Notes: generated from the letters alone by a model not told the origin. Shown: positions 23,961 to 32,586, numbered from the stretch's first letter. The stretch is 42,295 nucleotides of DNA from Solirubrobacterales bacterium (GCA_027315255.1 DAHUYL010000017.1:1-42295), one strand, 5' to 3'. Program-made: numbers and translations.

Positions 23961-24977
23961 ATGTCCGCCCCGCTGTTCTTCTCGCATCCGAGCTCGCTCG
24001 AGCACGACACCGGCTCCCATCCCGAGGCGATCGCGCGTATCGCGGCGGTGCTCGCCGAGCTGGAGGAGCGCGGGTGGCTCGGCTACGAGCGCGTCGAGTC
24101 GCCGGCGGTGGCGCGCGACGTGCTCGAGCTCGTGCACCCGCCCCGCTACATCGAGTCGATCGAGCGGTTCGGGCGGGAGGGGGGTGGCCACCTCGACGCC
24201 GACACGGTCGTCTCCTCCGGATCGCTCCGGGCGGCCCTGCACGCGTGCGGCGGGGCCGTCGAGATGGTCTCCCGGCTGCTGGACGGCGGCGCTGCGGTGG
24301 CGTTCAGCGCCCACCGGCCCCCCGGCCACCATGCGCTGCCGGAGCGGGCGATGGGCTTCTGCCTGTTCAACTCGGTCGCGGTCGCGGCGGCGTTCGCGGT
24401 GCGCGCGCTCGGTTTGCAGCGGGTGCTGATCCTCGACTGGGACGTGCACCACGGCAACGGCACGAACGACGTCTTCGCCGGCTCCGACGAGGTCCTGTTC
24501 GTCTCGATCCACCAGTCGCCGCTGTACCCGGGGACCGGTCCGGCGTCGGACGTCGGGTCGGGCGCCGGGCGCGGCTACACGGTCAACCTGCCCGTGCCGC
24601 CGGGGACCGGCGACGACGTCTACCTGTCGCTCCTGCGCCACGTGGTCGAGCCGCTCGCGCGGATCTGGCAGCCGCAGCTCGTGCTCGTCTCGGCCGGCTT
24701 CGACGCCCACCGCGCCGATCCGCTGGCGAGCTGCGCGGTGACGGAGGAGGGGTTCGCCGGGATGGCGACGCTCGTCGGCGACGCGTGCGCGTCGCTCGGC
24801 GTCCCGCTCGGCTGCGTGTTGGAAGGGGGGTATCACCTCGGCGCCCTGGCCCGATCGGTGGCAGCGACCATGACGGCGTTAGCCGAGCAACGAGCGTCGA
24901 CCGCCCCGGACGTCCCCATCCTCCCTCTCGCCCAAGCCGCGCGTGAGCGGCTGACCAGGTACTGGCCCGACCTGTGA
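23961..24977 (+). CDS. Class II histone deacetylase-like amidohydrolase (acetoin-utilisation/acetylpolyamine type)
   Basis: 338 residues, zinc-dependent deacetylase fold. Key motifs: RPPGHHA (active-site histidines), DWDVHHGNGT (zinc Asp and His), YPGTG, SAGFDAHRADPL (second zinc Asp) and the C-terminal LEGGYHLGAL. The start ATG is favoured over a GTG 12 codons upstream because the FFSHPSSLEHDTGSHPE segment that opens the family follows directly. Likely substrates are acetylated lysines or acetylpolyamines; the sequence does not decide. It faces the glycosyltransferase gene across a shared palindrome. Confidence 0.88.
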   Translation: MSAPLFFSHPSSLEHDTGSHPEAIARIAAVLAELEERGWLGYERVESPAVARDVLELVHPPRYIESIERFGREGGGHLDADTVVSSGSLRAALHACGGAVEMVSRLLDGGAAVAFSAHRPPGHHALPERAMGFCLFNSVAVAAAFAVRALGLQRVLILDWDVHHGNGTNDVFAGSDEVLFVSIHQSPLYPGTGPASDVGSGAGRGYTVNLPVPPGTGDDVYLSLLRHVVEPLARIWQPQLVLVSAGFDAHRADPLASCAVTEEGFAGMATLVGDACASLGVPLGCVLEGGYHLGALARSVAATMTALAEQRASTAPDVPILPLAQAARERLTRYWPDL

Positions 24978-25023
24978 GCGACGGGCGCTTTACCGGCTAT
25001 AGGCGGCATTAGGCCCGTCGCTC
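24976..25023. terminator. 11-bp palindrome holding both stop codons, bidirectional terminator
   Basis: GAGCGACGGGC (24976-24986) and its exact reverse complement (25013-25023) enclose 26 nt. The deacetylase stop (24975-24977) touches the left arm and the glycosyltransferase stop (25009-25011) lies just inside the right arm. Confidence 0.55.
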
Positions 25024-25965
25024 GAGGGCGTCGCGCCATGCTCGGGCCACGCGGCGGGCCATCGCGACCGAGGAGAACGGCTCCGCGCGTGAGCGGCCGT
25101 CCGACAGGCGTGGGTCGGGAGCGCTCAGGGCGGCGCGCAGCGCCGCCGACCAGCGCTCGAGCTCGAACGGCGCACACAGCGCGCCGTCCACCCCGGCGAG
25201 GACCTCGGGCGCCACTCCGTGCGGGGTCGCCAGCACCGGCACGTCGCACGCGAGCGCCTCGAGCACGGCCAGCCCGAACCCCTCGCGGTCCGACGGCACG
25301 AGCACGGCGTTGGCCGCGTTGACGTACAGCGGCACCCGCTCGGGGTCGACCGCTCCGAGCTTCAACAGCGAGGCTCCGACGGCATCGGCGAGCGTCCGGG
25401 CGAGGTCGTGGCGCTTCTCGGGCCGGGACGGGTCGGCGGAGAACAGCAGGTACGGGCCCTCGGCTCCCAAGCCGAGGGCCCGGCGAGCCTCGACGCGATC
25501 GATCGGCGCAAACCGCTCGAGGTCGACGCCGCACGGCAACACGCGGGTGCGCCCGGCCCACCGCGGCACCCGTTCGGCGAGCTCCTCCGACACGGCGCCG
25601 ACGACGTCCATCAGTCGCAGCGCGGTCAGCGAGATCGGCCGCGAGCGCGGGTGCTCGAGGTCGGTGCCGTGCAGCGTCACCGCCCGCACACGCGCGCCGA
25701 CCGCCAGCGCCGGCCACGCCGTCAACCCGAAGTGGGCGTGGACGACGTCGAACCGGCGGCCGTGAAAGCGCCGGCGCAGCGCCCGCCCGGCGCCGGCGTA
25801 GGACCTCGCCCCGCCCGCCCCGCCGTCGCCGTCGAACGCGAACACCTCGAGCTCGACGCCCTCGAGCCGCCGCAGCGCCTGCACCTGGTCGTACACGAAC
25901 CGCCCGCGCGCCGGCCGCGCCGGGCTCGGGTACATGTTGGTCACGACGAGCGCGCGCACGTTCAC
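25009..25965 (-). CDS. GT4-family glycosyltransferase
   Basis: 318 residues, GT-B fold. The N-terminal domain has VTNMYPSPARPARGRFVYDQ and DVVHAHFGLTAWPAL; the C-terminal one has LLFSADPSRPEKRHDLA and the donor-binding EGFGLAVLEALACDVPVLAT (Glu-x7-Glu). At 318 residues it is shorter than the usual 370-400 for GT4. The acceptor is unknown; cell-wall or exopolysaccharide sugars are plausible. The GTG start is 18 nt from the divergent murI ATG, so their promoters must overlap. Confidence 0.85.
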   Translation of the reverse strand: MNVRALVVTNMYPSPARPARGRFVYDQVQALRRLEGVELEVFAFDGDGGAGGARSYAGAGRALRRRFHGRRFDVVHAHFGLTAWPALAVGARVRAVTLHGTDLEHPRSRPISLTALRLMDVVGAVSEELAERVPRWAGRTRVLPCGVDLERFAPIDRVEARRALGLGAEGPYLLFSADPSRPEKRHDLARTLADAVGASLLKLGAVDPERVPLYVNAANAVLVPSDREGFGLAVLEALACDVPVLATPHGVAPEVLAGVDGALCAPFELERWSAALRAALSAPDPRLSDGRSRAEPFSSVAMARRVARAWRDALERRA

Positions 25966-25983
25966 GTGGCACCATCAAACCGC

Positions 25984-26838
25984 ATGGCTGCGCGCGCGAG
26001 AACCCCGACCGACCCGATCGGGGTGTTCGACTCCGGCGTCGGCGGCCTGACCGTGCTGCACGAGCTGCTCGTGTCGCTGCCGACCGAGGACTACCTGTAT
26101 CTAGGCGACACCGCCCGGCTGCCGTACGGCAATCGCGGCAGCGCCGAGCTCGTCCAGTTCGCGCTCGAGATCGCCGACCACCTGCTCGAGTCCGGCTGCA
26201 AGCTGCTCGTCGTCGCGTGCAATTCGGCGAGTGCCGCGGCGCTTCCGGCGCTCGAGCGCCGTCTTGCGGCGATCGCCCCCGACGTCGACGTGATCGGCGT
26301 GCTGCGCCCGGCGGCCCAGCTGGCGGTCGCCGGCAGCCGCAGCGGCCGGATCGGGCTGCTGGCGACGCCCGCGACGGTCGCGAGCGGCGCCTACGAGCGG
26401 ATCATCCGCGACGCCGACCCGCACGTCCACCTCGAGAGCGTCGCCTGCCGCGACCTCGCCGCCGCGATCGAGACCGGGTTCCCGTTCGACGGCGAGATCG
26501 TCGAGGCCGTCCGCGGCTTCTGCGCGCCGCTGCGCGACGCGTCCGTCGACACCGTGATCCTCGGCTGCACGCACTACCCGCTGATCGCCCCGATGCTGCA
26601 GCGGATGCTCGGCCGGGGGGTCGCGCTCGTCACCTCGGGAGCGGGCGTCGCACGCTCGGTCGAGCGCGCGCTGACCGCGCGCGGGCTGCTCAACCCGCGC
26701 GCCGGCGAGGGCGACTACCGGTTCCGCTGCACCGCCGAGGTCGACTCGTTCAGGGAGGTCGGCACGCGCTTCCTGCAGCTGCCGTTCGGCGAGGTCGAGC
26801 ACGTCGAGCTCCGCGCTGAGGCTAAGGTGGCGGTGTGA
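25984..26838 (+). CDS. murI: Glutamate racemase
   Basis: Makes D-glutamate for peptidoglycan. The two catalytic cysteines are Cys79 (VACNSAS) and Cys195 (GCTHYPL), with DSGVGGLTV (Asp16-Ser17) at the N-terminus and LPYGN near residue 47. 284 residues, normal. The ATG is the first start after the divergent glycosyltransferase start; a CACCAT hexamer 8 nt upstream is a poor -10. Its stop overlaps the GTG of rph by 4 nt. Confidence 0.96.
   Translation: MAARARTPTDPIGVFDSGVGGLTVLHELLVSLPTEDYLYLGDTARLPYGNRGSAELVQFALEIADHLLESGCKLLVVACNSASAAALPALERRLAAIAPDVDVIGVLRPAAQLAVAGSRSGRIGLLATPATVASGAYERIIRDADPHVHLESVACRDLAAAIETGFPFDGEIVEAVRGFCAPLRDASVDTVILGCTHYPLIAPMLQRMLGRGVALVTSGAGVARSVERALTARGLLNPRAGEGDYRFRCTAEVDSFREVGTRFLQLPFGEVEHVELRAEAKVAV
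26823..26828 (+). promoter_or_regulatory. Possible -10 element TAAGGT for rph within the end of murI
   Basis: TAAGGT ends 6 nt before the rph GTG, so rph may have a leaderless internal promoter in addition to coupling with murI. Confidence 0.35.
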
Positions 26839-27563
26839 GCGAGCGAAGCTATGGCCGGGCTGCAGACGGGCTGCGGCCGGTCGAGATCGAGCCCGGATTC
26901 GTCCGGCCGGCGGCGGGCTCGGCGCTGATCTCGATGGGGGAGACCCGCGTGATCTGCACCGCCTCGGTGCAGGAGAGCGTCCCGCGCTGGCTGCTCGGGC
27001 GCGGCCGCGGCTGGGTCACGGCCGAGTACGGGATGCTTCCCGCCTCGACCGGCGCCCGCAAGCAGCGCGACATCACCACCGGCCGCGCCGACGGCCGCTC
27101 TGTCGAGATCCAGCGGCTGATCGGCCGGGCGCTGCGCGGGGTCGTCGACTTCAAGGCGCTCGGGGAGCGCACGATCTATGTCGACTGCGACGTGCTGCAG
27201 GCCGACGGCGGCACCCGCTGCGCGTCGATCACGGGCGGCATGGTGGCGCTTGAGCTGGCGATCGGCGGGCTGCTCGAGCGCGGGGCGATCGAGCGCACGC
27301 CGCTCACCGAGACCGTCGCCGCGGTCTCCTGCGGCGTCGTCGACGGCGTCCCGCTGCTCGACCTCGACTACTCCGAGGATGCGACCGCCGAGGTCGACGC
27401 GAACGTCGTGATGACCGGCGACGGCGGGCTCGTCGAGGTGCAGGCGACGGCCGAGCGCACGCCGCTCTCGCGGGCGCACCTCGATGCGCTGCTGGCGCTC
27501 GCCGCCGGCGGGATCGAACGCCTGCGCGCCGCCCAGCGCGAGGCGGTCGCGGCCGGGTCCTGA
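26835..27563 (+). CDS. rph: Ribonuclease PH
   Basis: 3' to 5' phosphorolytic exoribonuclease that trims tRNA 3' ends. [18 protein letters not shown] near residue 29, [19 protein letters not shown] near residue 61, [12 protein letters not shown] near 95 and TVYVD-like [16 protein letters not shown] near 113 are typical, and [18 protein letters not shown] holds acidic metal ligands. 242 residues is the normal size. It overlaps murI by 4 nt and is followed by rdgB after 2 nt, the common murI-rph-rdgB order in actinobacteria. Confidence 0.96.
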   Translation: MSERSYGRAADGLRPVEIEPGFVRPAAGSALISMGETRVICTASVQESVPRWLLGRGRGWVTAEYGMLPASTGARKQRDITTGRADGRSVEIQRLIGRALRGVVDFKALGERTIYVDCDVLQADGGTRCASITGGMVALELAIGGLLERGAIERTPLTETVAAVSCGVVDGVPLLDLDYSEDATAEVDANVVMTGDGGLVEVQATAERTPLSRAHLDALLALAAGGIERLRAAQREAVAAGS

Positions 27564-27565
27564 CG

Positions 27566-28162
27566 ATGCCGGGCGCGCTCGTGCTGGCGTCCCGCAACCC
27601 GCACAAGCTGCGCGAGGTGCGGCGGCTGCTGGCGCCGTTCGCGCTCGACGTCGAGCCGCTGCCCGACGGGGTCGAGCTGCCGCCGGAGGACGGCGACACG
27701 TTCGCCGACAACGCGCTGCCGAAGGCGCGGGCGGCGGCCGTCGCGCTCGGCCGGCCGGCGATCGCGGACGACTCGGGGATCGAGGCCGCGGCGCTCGACG
27801 GCCGCCCCGGCGTGCGATCGGCGAGGTATGCCGGCGAGGGCGCGAGCGACGCCGAGAACCTCGACAAGCTGCTGCGGGAGGCGCCGGTCGGCAGCCCGCT
27901 CCGGTACGTGTGCGCGCTCGCCTACGTCGAGCCCGAAGGCACCGAGCGTGTCTTCGTAGGTGACTGTCGCGGCCGGCTTGTGGGCCGGCCGCGTGGGAAG
28001 CGCGGGTTCGGCTACGACCCGGCGTTCGTGCCCGACGAGCGGCCGGACGATCGGCGCGACGGCGAACGCACGATGGCCGAGCTCGAGGACGACGAGAAGG
28101 ACGCGATCAGCCACCGCGGCCGGGCCGTCCGGGCGCTCGCGCGGTGGCTGTCCGAGCGCTGA
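27566..28162 (+). CDS. rdgB: XTP/dITP (non-canonical purine NTP) pyrophosphatase
   Basis: House-cleaning enzyme that removes ITP, dITP and XTP from the nucleotide pool. LASRNPHKLREV opens the protein (the S/TxNxxK motif), followed by TFADNALPKARAA, ADDSGIEAAALDG and ARYAG, GFGYDPAFVP and the ISHRGRA end. 198 residues, normal. It is the last gene of the murI-rph-rdgB operon. Confidence 0.95.
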   Translation: MPGALVLASRNPHKLREVRRLLAPFALDVEPLPDGVELPPEDGDTFADNALPKARAAAVALGRPAIADDSGIEAAALDGRPGVRSARYAGEGASDAENLDKLLREAPVGSPLRYVCALAYVEPEGTERVFVGDCRGRLVGRPRGKRGFGYDPAFVPDERPDDRRDGERTMAELEDDEKDAISHRGRAVRALARWLSER

Positions 28163-28250
28163 GCTGAGGCGTGGCGGATGCGCCTGGCCGACGAGTCCCA
28201 GCGCTACGGCCTGCTCGAGCCCGAGGTGCGCGTGCGGCCCGGCGAGACGC

Positions 28251-28562
28251 TCACACCAGATTGATGCCGGCGGCGGCAGCCACCGCGAACGTCACCGACG
28301 CATAGCCGTAGTAGCTGTCGGTCAGGAGAACCAGGCCGGCGATCGCGAACACGAGCGTGGTCACCGCCCAGGCGATCCGATCGAGGCGGAAGGCCGGACG
28401 CCGCTCGATCGGGGTCGAGTCGTCCCGGTCGGGACCGGGCTCGTCGGCTGCGCGAGCGGGGGGCGGGGCGGGGACGATGCGGGCCGGGTCCTCGCCGGTT
28501 CGGTCGCTCACCTCGCCGGTTGCCGGATCGCGCACCTCTGGCCGTGCGGTGCTCCCTGGCAT
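28251..28562 (-). CDS. Small two-TM membrane protein with acidic N-terminal region
   Basis: 103 residues. The first 58 are hydrophilic and Pro/Asp/Arg-rich (DPATGEVSDRTGEDPARIVP), followed by two hydrophobic segments (IAWAVTTLVFAIAGLVLL and YASVTFAVAAAAGINLV). No known family. The ATG has TACCAT 8 nt upstream on the minus strand, which supports a real, leaderless gene. It lies between rdgB (convergent) and the HU gene (divergent). Confidence 0.6.
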   Translation of the reverse strand: MPGSTARPEVRDPATGEVSDRTGEDPARIVPAPPPARAADEPGPDRDDSTPIERRPAFRLDRIAWAVTTLVFAIAGLVLLTDSYYGYASVTFAVAAAAGINLV

Positions 28563-28570
28563 CTGTGACC

Positions 28571-28576
28571 ATGGTA
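28571..28576 (-). promoter_or_regulatory. -10 element TACCAT for the small membrane protein (leaderless)
   Basis: On the minus strand TACCAT ends 8 nt before the ATG at 28562. Confidence 0.5.
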
Positions 28577-28676
28577 CTTGGGGGAGCCTCGGGAGCCGCA
28601 GCCGCCATCCCAGCTGCGCACCGTCCGCGAACCGTGTTAGTTTCGGCGATTCCTACCATCTCGAAGGAGGGAGCAA

Positions 28677-28949
28677 GTGACGAAATCGGAGTTCATCGAC
28701 CAGGTCGCGGATCGCGCCGGGCTGAGCAAGAAGGACGCCTCGGACGCGGTCGATGCGGTGCTGGCCACGATCGAGGACGCACTCAAGCGCGGCAGCGACG
28801 TGACGTTCTCGGGGTTCGGCAAGTTCAGCGTCGCCGAGCGCGGGGCGCGTGAGGGTCGCAACCCGGCGACCGGAGAGAAGATCAAGATCGCGGCGTCGAA
28901 GGCGCCGAAGTTCACGGCCGGAGCTGCGCTGAAGAAGGCCCTCAACTAG
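28677..28949 (+). CDS. hup: HU-family DNA-binding protein
   Basis: 90-residue nucleoid protein. The helices KSEFIDQVADRAGLSKKDAS, the arm SGFGKFSVAERGAREGRNP with the conserved RNP, and the end APKFTAGAALKKALN are standard HU. Unlike mycobacterial HupB there is no Lys/Ala-rich C-terminal tail. The GTG start has a strong GAAGGAGGGAGC site, so this highly expressed gene uses a leadered mRNA. pyrF starts on the last base of its stop codon. Confidence 0.93.
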   Translation: MTKSEFIDQVADRAGLSKKDASDAVDAVLATIEDALKRGSDVTFSGFGKFSVAERGAREGRNPATGEKIKIAASKAPKFTAGAALKKALN

Positions 28950-29947
28950 TGAACCGCCCCGCCGGGCTGACCGCCGACGCCGCCTCCGGCGGCGATCGCG
29001 GGACCGGCGCGCCGGCTGAGAGTTTCGGCGACCGTCTGGCAGAGCACGTGGCGCGGCGCGAGTCGCAGATCGTGCTCGGCCTCGATCCAGATCCTGCGCG
29101 GCTCTGGCCACGCGCATTCGAGCTCGCGGCGGGGAGCGGCGAGGGTTCCGACCCAGCCGCTCGGGCGGCCCGGGCGGTCGCGATCCACTGCTCGCTGGTG
29201 ATTGCCGCAGCCGGCGAGCAGTGCGTCGCGGTCAAGCTCCAGGTCGCGTGCTTCGAGCGACTCGGGGCCGCCGGGTGGGCGGCGCTCGCAGAGGTCGTCG
29301 AGTCGGCGCGCGCAGCCGGCCTGCTGGTGATCGCCGACGCCAAGCGCGGCGACGTCGACGTCACGGCCGAGGCGTACGCGCAGGCCTACTTCGGTGCGAC
29401 GACCACTCCGTACGGTGTCGTGCCGGGCCTCGACGTGGATGCGCTGACCGTCAGCCCGCTACTCGGGGCGGACTCGCTGATGCCGTTCGTGCGGGTCGCT
29501 CGCGAGGTGGGTGGCGGCCTGTTCGTCCTCGCCCGAACCTCCAACCCGGGCGCCGTCGACGTCCAGGAGCGTCCGCTTGCCGAGGGGGGATCGGTCAGCG
29601 AGCGCCTGGCCCGGCTGATCGCGACGCTCGGCGCCGGCGGCACCGGGATGGCGGGCCTGTCGGACGTCGGCGCTGTCGTGGGCGCGACCGCGCCGGGCGC
29701 CGTGCGGCGGATGCGCGAGCTGATGCCGGCCGCCCCCTTCCTGCTGCCGGGCGTCGGCGCTCAGGGAGGAAAGGTGGAGGAACTGGCCGCCGCGTTCTCG
29801 CCGGGCCGCGCGGCAGGGTTGATCGCCGCCTCGCGCGGGATCGTGTTCGCCCACGAGGCCGGCGCTGCCACGCCCGAGGGTCCCGAATCGGCCGCGCGGC
29901 GAGAGGCCGGCCGGCTGCGGGAGCTCGCCTGGTCGCTGTCCGGGTGA
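28949..29947 (+). CDS. pyrF: Orotidine 5'-phosphate decarboxylase, type 2
   Basis: Converts OMP to UMP. The catalytic array is DAKRGDVDVT, with IVLGLDPDP, AIHCSLVIAAAGEQ, CVAVKLQVACFERLG, TVSPLLG and PGVGAQGG in the expected order. 332 residues is longer than most type 2 enzymes (about 270-290), due to a disordered N-terminus of about 30 residues and an Ala/Arg-rich end. The GTG overlaps the HU stop by one base, so the two genes are coupled, an odd pairing of a nucleoid protein with pyrimidine synthesis. Confidence 0.92.
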   Translation: MNRPAGLTADAASGGDRGTGAPAESFGDRLAEHVARRESQIVLGLDPDPARLWPRAFELAAGSGEGSDPAARAARAVAIHCSLVIAAAGEQCVAVKLQVACFERLGAAGWAALAEVVESARAAGLLVIADAKRGDVDVTAEAYAQAYFGATTTPYGVVPGLDVDALTVSPLLGADSLMPFVRVAREVGGGLFVLARTSNPGAVDVQERPLAEGGSVSERLARLIATLGAGGTGMAGLSDVGAVVGATAPGAVRRMRELMPAAPFLLPGVGAQGGKVEELAAAFSPGRAAGLIAASRGIVFAHEAGAATPEGPESAARREAGRLRELAWSLSG

Positions 29948-30005
29948 TCGTCGCCGGTGCGCGCGGCGGGACCGCGCGGCCGCCGGGACCGGCCCCGGCC
30001 GGGGG

Positions 30006-30011
30006 TATGAT
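30006..30011 (+). promoter_or_regulatory. -10 element TATGAT for the LysM/carboxypeptidase operon (leaderless)
   Basis: TATGAT ends 9 nt before the ATG at 30021. Confidence 0.5.
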
Positions 30012-30020
30012 CGCCGCGGG

Positions 30021-30365
30021 ATGGCAGAGCGCATGCGTCCGCGTCGGAGCCCGGCGCGATACCTGGCGCCGCTTGCGCTCGCGGCGACGATCGCCGGAAC
30101 CTACGCGGTCGTCCACCACGGGCTCGCACGGCCGGCGAACGACAAGCATCCCAGGCGCCAGGTCGAGTCGCGCCGGCCCAGGCGGGGGTCGCCCGCGCGA
30201 ACGAGCCCGACGACCGGTGCGCGCTACTACGTCGTCCGCGCCGGCGACACACTCGACGCGATCGCAGCGCGAAGCCACATCTCCCTGCGAACCCTCGAGG
30301 CGCTCAACCCGAGCGTCTCGGCGACCTCGCTGCGTGTGGGGCAGCGGCTCGCCCTGAGCCGATGA
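30021..30365 (+). CDS. LysM-domain protein with N-terminal membrane anchor
   Basis: 114 residues. Residues 13-30 (YLAPLALAATIAGTYAVV) form a signal anchor, followed by a basic linker (about 35-65), and a single LysM domain (YYVVRAGDTLDAIAARSHIS, then LEALNP and LRVGQRLAL). LysM binds peptidoglycan glycan strands, so it is likely on the outer face of the membrane. It overlaps the carboxypeptidase gene by 4 nt, which links it to cell-wall work. Confidence 0.85.
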   Translation: MAERMRPRRSPARYLAPLALAATIAGTYAVVHHGLARPANDKHPRRQVESRRPRRGSPARTSPTTGARYYVVRAGDTLDAIAARSHISLRTLEALNPSVSATSLRVGQRLALSR

Positions 30366-31630
30366 GCCGCCGCCCGCGCGCTGGTCTCGGGCTGCTCGTC
30401 TCGGCGCTGGCGCTCCTGCTCGCGGGGCCGGCGGTCGCCGGGGCGGGGCCGGCGGTCGCCGGGCCGCCGCCGCCCCACCTGCCCGTCACCGGTGCCTGCC
30501 TGATGGTCGCCGGCACGAGCCAGATCCTCGACCAGGTCAACGGCGGCGCCGAGCTCCCGATCGCCTCGACGACCAAGCTGATGACCGCCCTGATCACGCT
30601 CGAGCACGTGCACCGGCTGAGCGAGGTGCTGACGCAGAACGACTGGTACCCGGCGTCGGTCGACTCGCAGATCGGCCTGGTCCCGGGCGAGCGCATGAGC
30701 GTCCACGACCTGCTGCTGGCGCTGCTGATCCCGAGCGGCGACGACGCAGCCGAGGACCTCGCGTACAACCTCGGCGGCGGCTCGGTCGGCCGCTTCGTGG
30801 CGATGATGAACGCGCAGGCGCAGGCGCTCGGGCTGACCCGCACGCACTACTCCAATCCGATCGGCCTCGATCAGACGGGCAACTACTCGAGCGCGTGCGA
30901 TCTGGACCGGCTCGCGGCCTACGATCTCGAGACCTCGGCCTACTTCCGTCGCGTGGTCGCGCTTCCGAGCGCGACGCTGTGGTCCGGGCGATACGTGCGA
31001 CACGTGGTCAACACCGACGATCTGGTCGGCCGCATCCCGTGGGTCCTCGGGGTCAAGACCGGCCACACCGCCGACGCCGGCTACGTGCTCGTGTCCGAGG
31101 GGCGCCGGAACGGGATGACGTTGATCGGCTCGGTCCTCGGCACCCCGACGCAAGCCGCCCGCGACGCGAGCGCGCTGGCGCTGCTCGACTACGGCTACGG
31201 CGCCTTCCACGCGATCACCGTGCTCCGGCCCGGGCAGGTGGTCGCACGGCCGGCGATCCGCGGCTTCGCCCGGCGCCGCGCGGTCGTCGTCGCGACCGGC
31301 TCCTTCCACGGGATCGAGGCAGTCACCGCGCGGATCCGGGTCGTGCTGAACGTGCCCCGGCGCCTGACGGGCCCGCTGCCCGCGCATCTGCCGATCGGCT
31401 ACGCCACCGTGCTCGTCGGCAAGCGCCCGGCGAGCGAGGTTCCGCTCGAGCTGGCAGCGCGGGTTCCGCGTCCACCGGCCGCCTCAGCCCTGGTGGCGCT
31501 CGGCAGGGTAGTGCTCCGACCGTTTACGCTGATACCGCTGGCGCTCGCCCTCGTGATCGGCGGGGCGCTGACCGGGCGCCGGCGCCGCCGTCCACGCGCG
31601 CTCGCGGCCGGCGGACTGGAGGAAGGATGA
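30362..31630 (+). CDS. D-alanyl-D-alanine carboxypeptidase (PBP5/DacB type)
   Basis: Trims the terminal D-Ala of peptidoglycan pentapeptides. Residues 8-25 form a signal peptide, containing a duplicated GPAVAG. The catalytic motif is Ser69-Thr-Thr-Lys72, the KTG box is 232-234 (GVKTGHT), and the second motif reads SGD (125-127) where PBP5 has SxN. A C-terminal domain (about 285-385) precedes one TM segment near residue 395-415 (FTLIPLALALVIGGAL) and an Arg-rich end, so the enzyme is anchored outside. It is cotranscribed with the LysM protein and overlaps the PfkB kinase gene by 4 nt. Confidence 0.9.
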   Translation: MSRRPRAGLGLLVSALALLLAGPAVAGAGPAVAGPPPPHLPVTGACLMVAGTSQILDQVNGGAELPIASTTKLMTALITLEHVHRLSEVLTQNDWYPASVDSQIGLVPGERMSVHDLLLALLIPSGDDAAEDLAYNLGGGSVGRFVAMMNAQAQALGLTRTHYSNPIGLDQTGNYSSACDLDRLAAYDLETSAYFRRVVALPSATLWSGRYVRHVVNTDDLVGRIPWVLGVKTGHTADAGYVLVSEGRRNGMTLIGSVLGTPTQAARDASALALLDYGYGAFHAITVLRPGQVVARPAIRGFARRRAVVVATGSFHGIEAVTARIRVVLNVPRRLTGPLPAHLPIGYATVLVGKRPASEVPLELAARVPRPPAASALVALGRVVLRPFTLIPLALALVIGGALTGRRRRRPRALAAGGLEEG

Positions 31631-32586
31631 TCATCACCGTCACCCTCAACGCGGCGCTCGACAAGACCCTCGAGGTGCCGACGTTCACCCCGGGGCGCCG
31701 GCACCGGACGGTCGACCAGAAGACGATGCCGGGCGGCAAGGGCGTGAACATCGCACGCGCGATCAAGCGGCTCGGCCAGCCCGTGATCGCAACCGGCCTC
31801 GCCGGCGGCGCGACCGGCATCCGGATCGTCGAGGCGCTCAACGACGAGGCGATCCTCAACTCGTTCGTGCGGATCCGCGAGGAGTCGCGGACCAACACGG
31901 CCGTGCTCGACCCGACGACCGGCCTGCACACCGAGATCAACGAGCGTGGCCCTGCGGTGTCCGCGCAGGAGCTGGACCTGTTCCGCGAGAAGCTGATGTA
32001 CCTCGCGCGCGGCGCGAGCATCTGCGTGTTCGCGGGAAGCCTGCCGCGGGGAATCGAGCCCGACGTGTACGCCGGCCTGATCCGTGGCGTGCGCAAGCTC
32101 GGCGTCACGACGATCATCGACACCGACGGGGAGCCGCTGCGGCTCGCGGTCCGCTCCGAGCCCGACGTCGTCTCGCCCAACGAGCTCGAGGCCGAGGAGC
32201 TGGTCGGCCACGAGTTCAACGACGGCGACGACCGCGCGCGCGCGGTCTCCGAGATCGCTAGGCTCGGGGCGGCCGAGGCGCTCATGACCGTGTCCGACGG
32301 CTGCTACGCGCAGGTGCTGGTCGCAGGGGCACCGGTCCTCTACCGGGTGCAGGTGGAACCGCTCGAAGCCCGCTCTCCGATCGGCTCGGGCGACGCCTTC
32401 CTCGCGGGCTACGTCGCCTCCCGCTACGCGGGTCGCGACCCGCTCGACTGCCTGCGGTTCGGCGTCGCCTGCGGCGCCGAGTCGACCCAGCACATCGGCG
32501 CCGGGATCCTCGATCCCGGTCGCGTCGAGCGGCTGCTCGAAGGGGTCGGCGCCGAGCGCATGTCGCTGCCTGCCGAGGTGTCGTAG
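31627..32586 (+). CDS. PfkB-family sugar kinase (1-phosphofructokinase type)
   Basis: 319 residues. GGKGVN (36-41) is the first PfkB signature and GSGDAFLAG (from 253, catalytic Asp256) the second. The start MIITVTLNAALDKTLEV and EINERGPAVS are shared by hexose kinases of the FruK/LacC/PfkB group, which phosphorylate fructose 1-phosphate, tagatose 6-phosphate or fructose 6-phosphate. No PTS genes are nearby, so the substrate is open. The ATG has GGAGGAAGG just upstream and overlaps the previous stop. Confidence 0.88.
   Translation: MIITVTLNAALDKTLEVPTFTPGRRHRTVDQKTMPGGKGVNIARAIKRLGQPVIATGLAGGATGIRIVEALNDEAILNSFVRIREESRTNTAVLDPTTGLHTEINERGPAVSAQELDLFREKLMYLARGASICVFAGSLPRGIEPDVYAGLIRGVRKLGVTTIIDTDGEPLRLAVRSEPDVVSPNELEAEELVGHEFNDGDDRARAVSEIARLGAAEALMTVSDGCYAQVLVAGAPVLYRVQVEPLEARSPIGSGDAFLAGYVASRYAGRDPLDCLRFGVACGAESTQHIGAGILDPGRVERLLEGVGAERMSLPAEVS

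Noticed and set aside
28178-28264. 28-codon plus-strand frame after rdgB
   Set aside because: Too short to judge, no ribosome binding site, and it overlaps the end of the small membrane protein gene.
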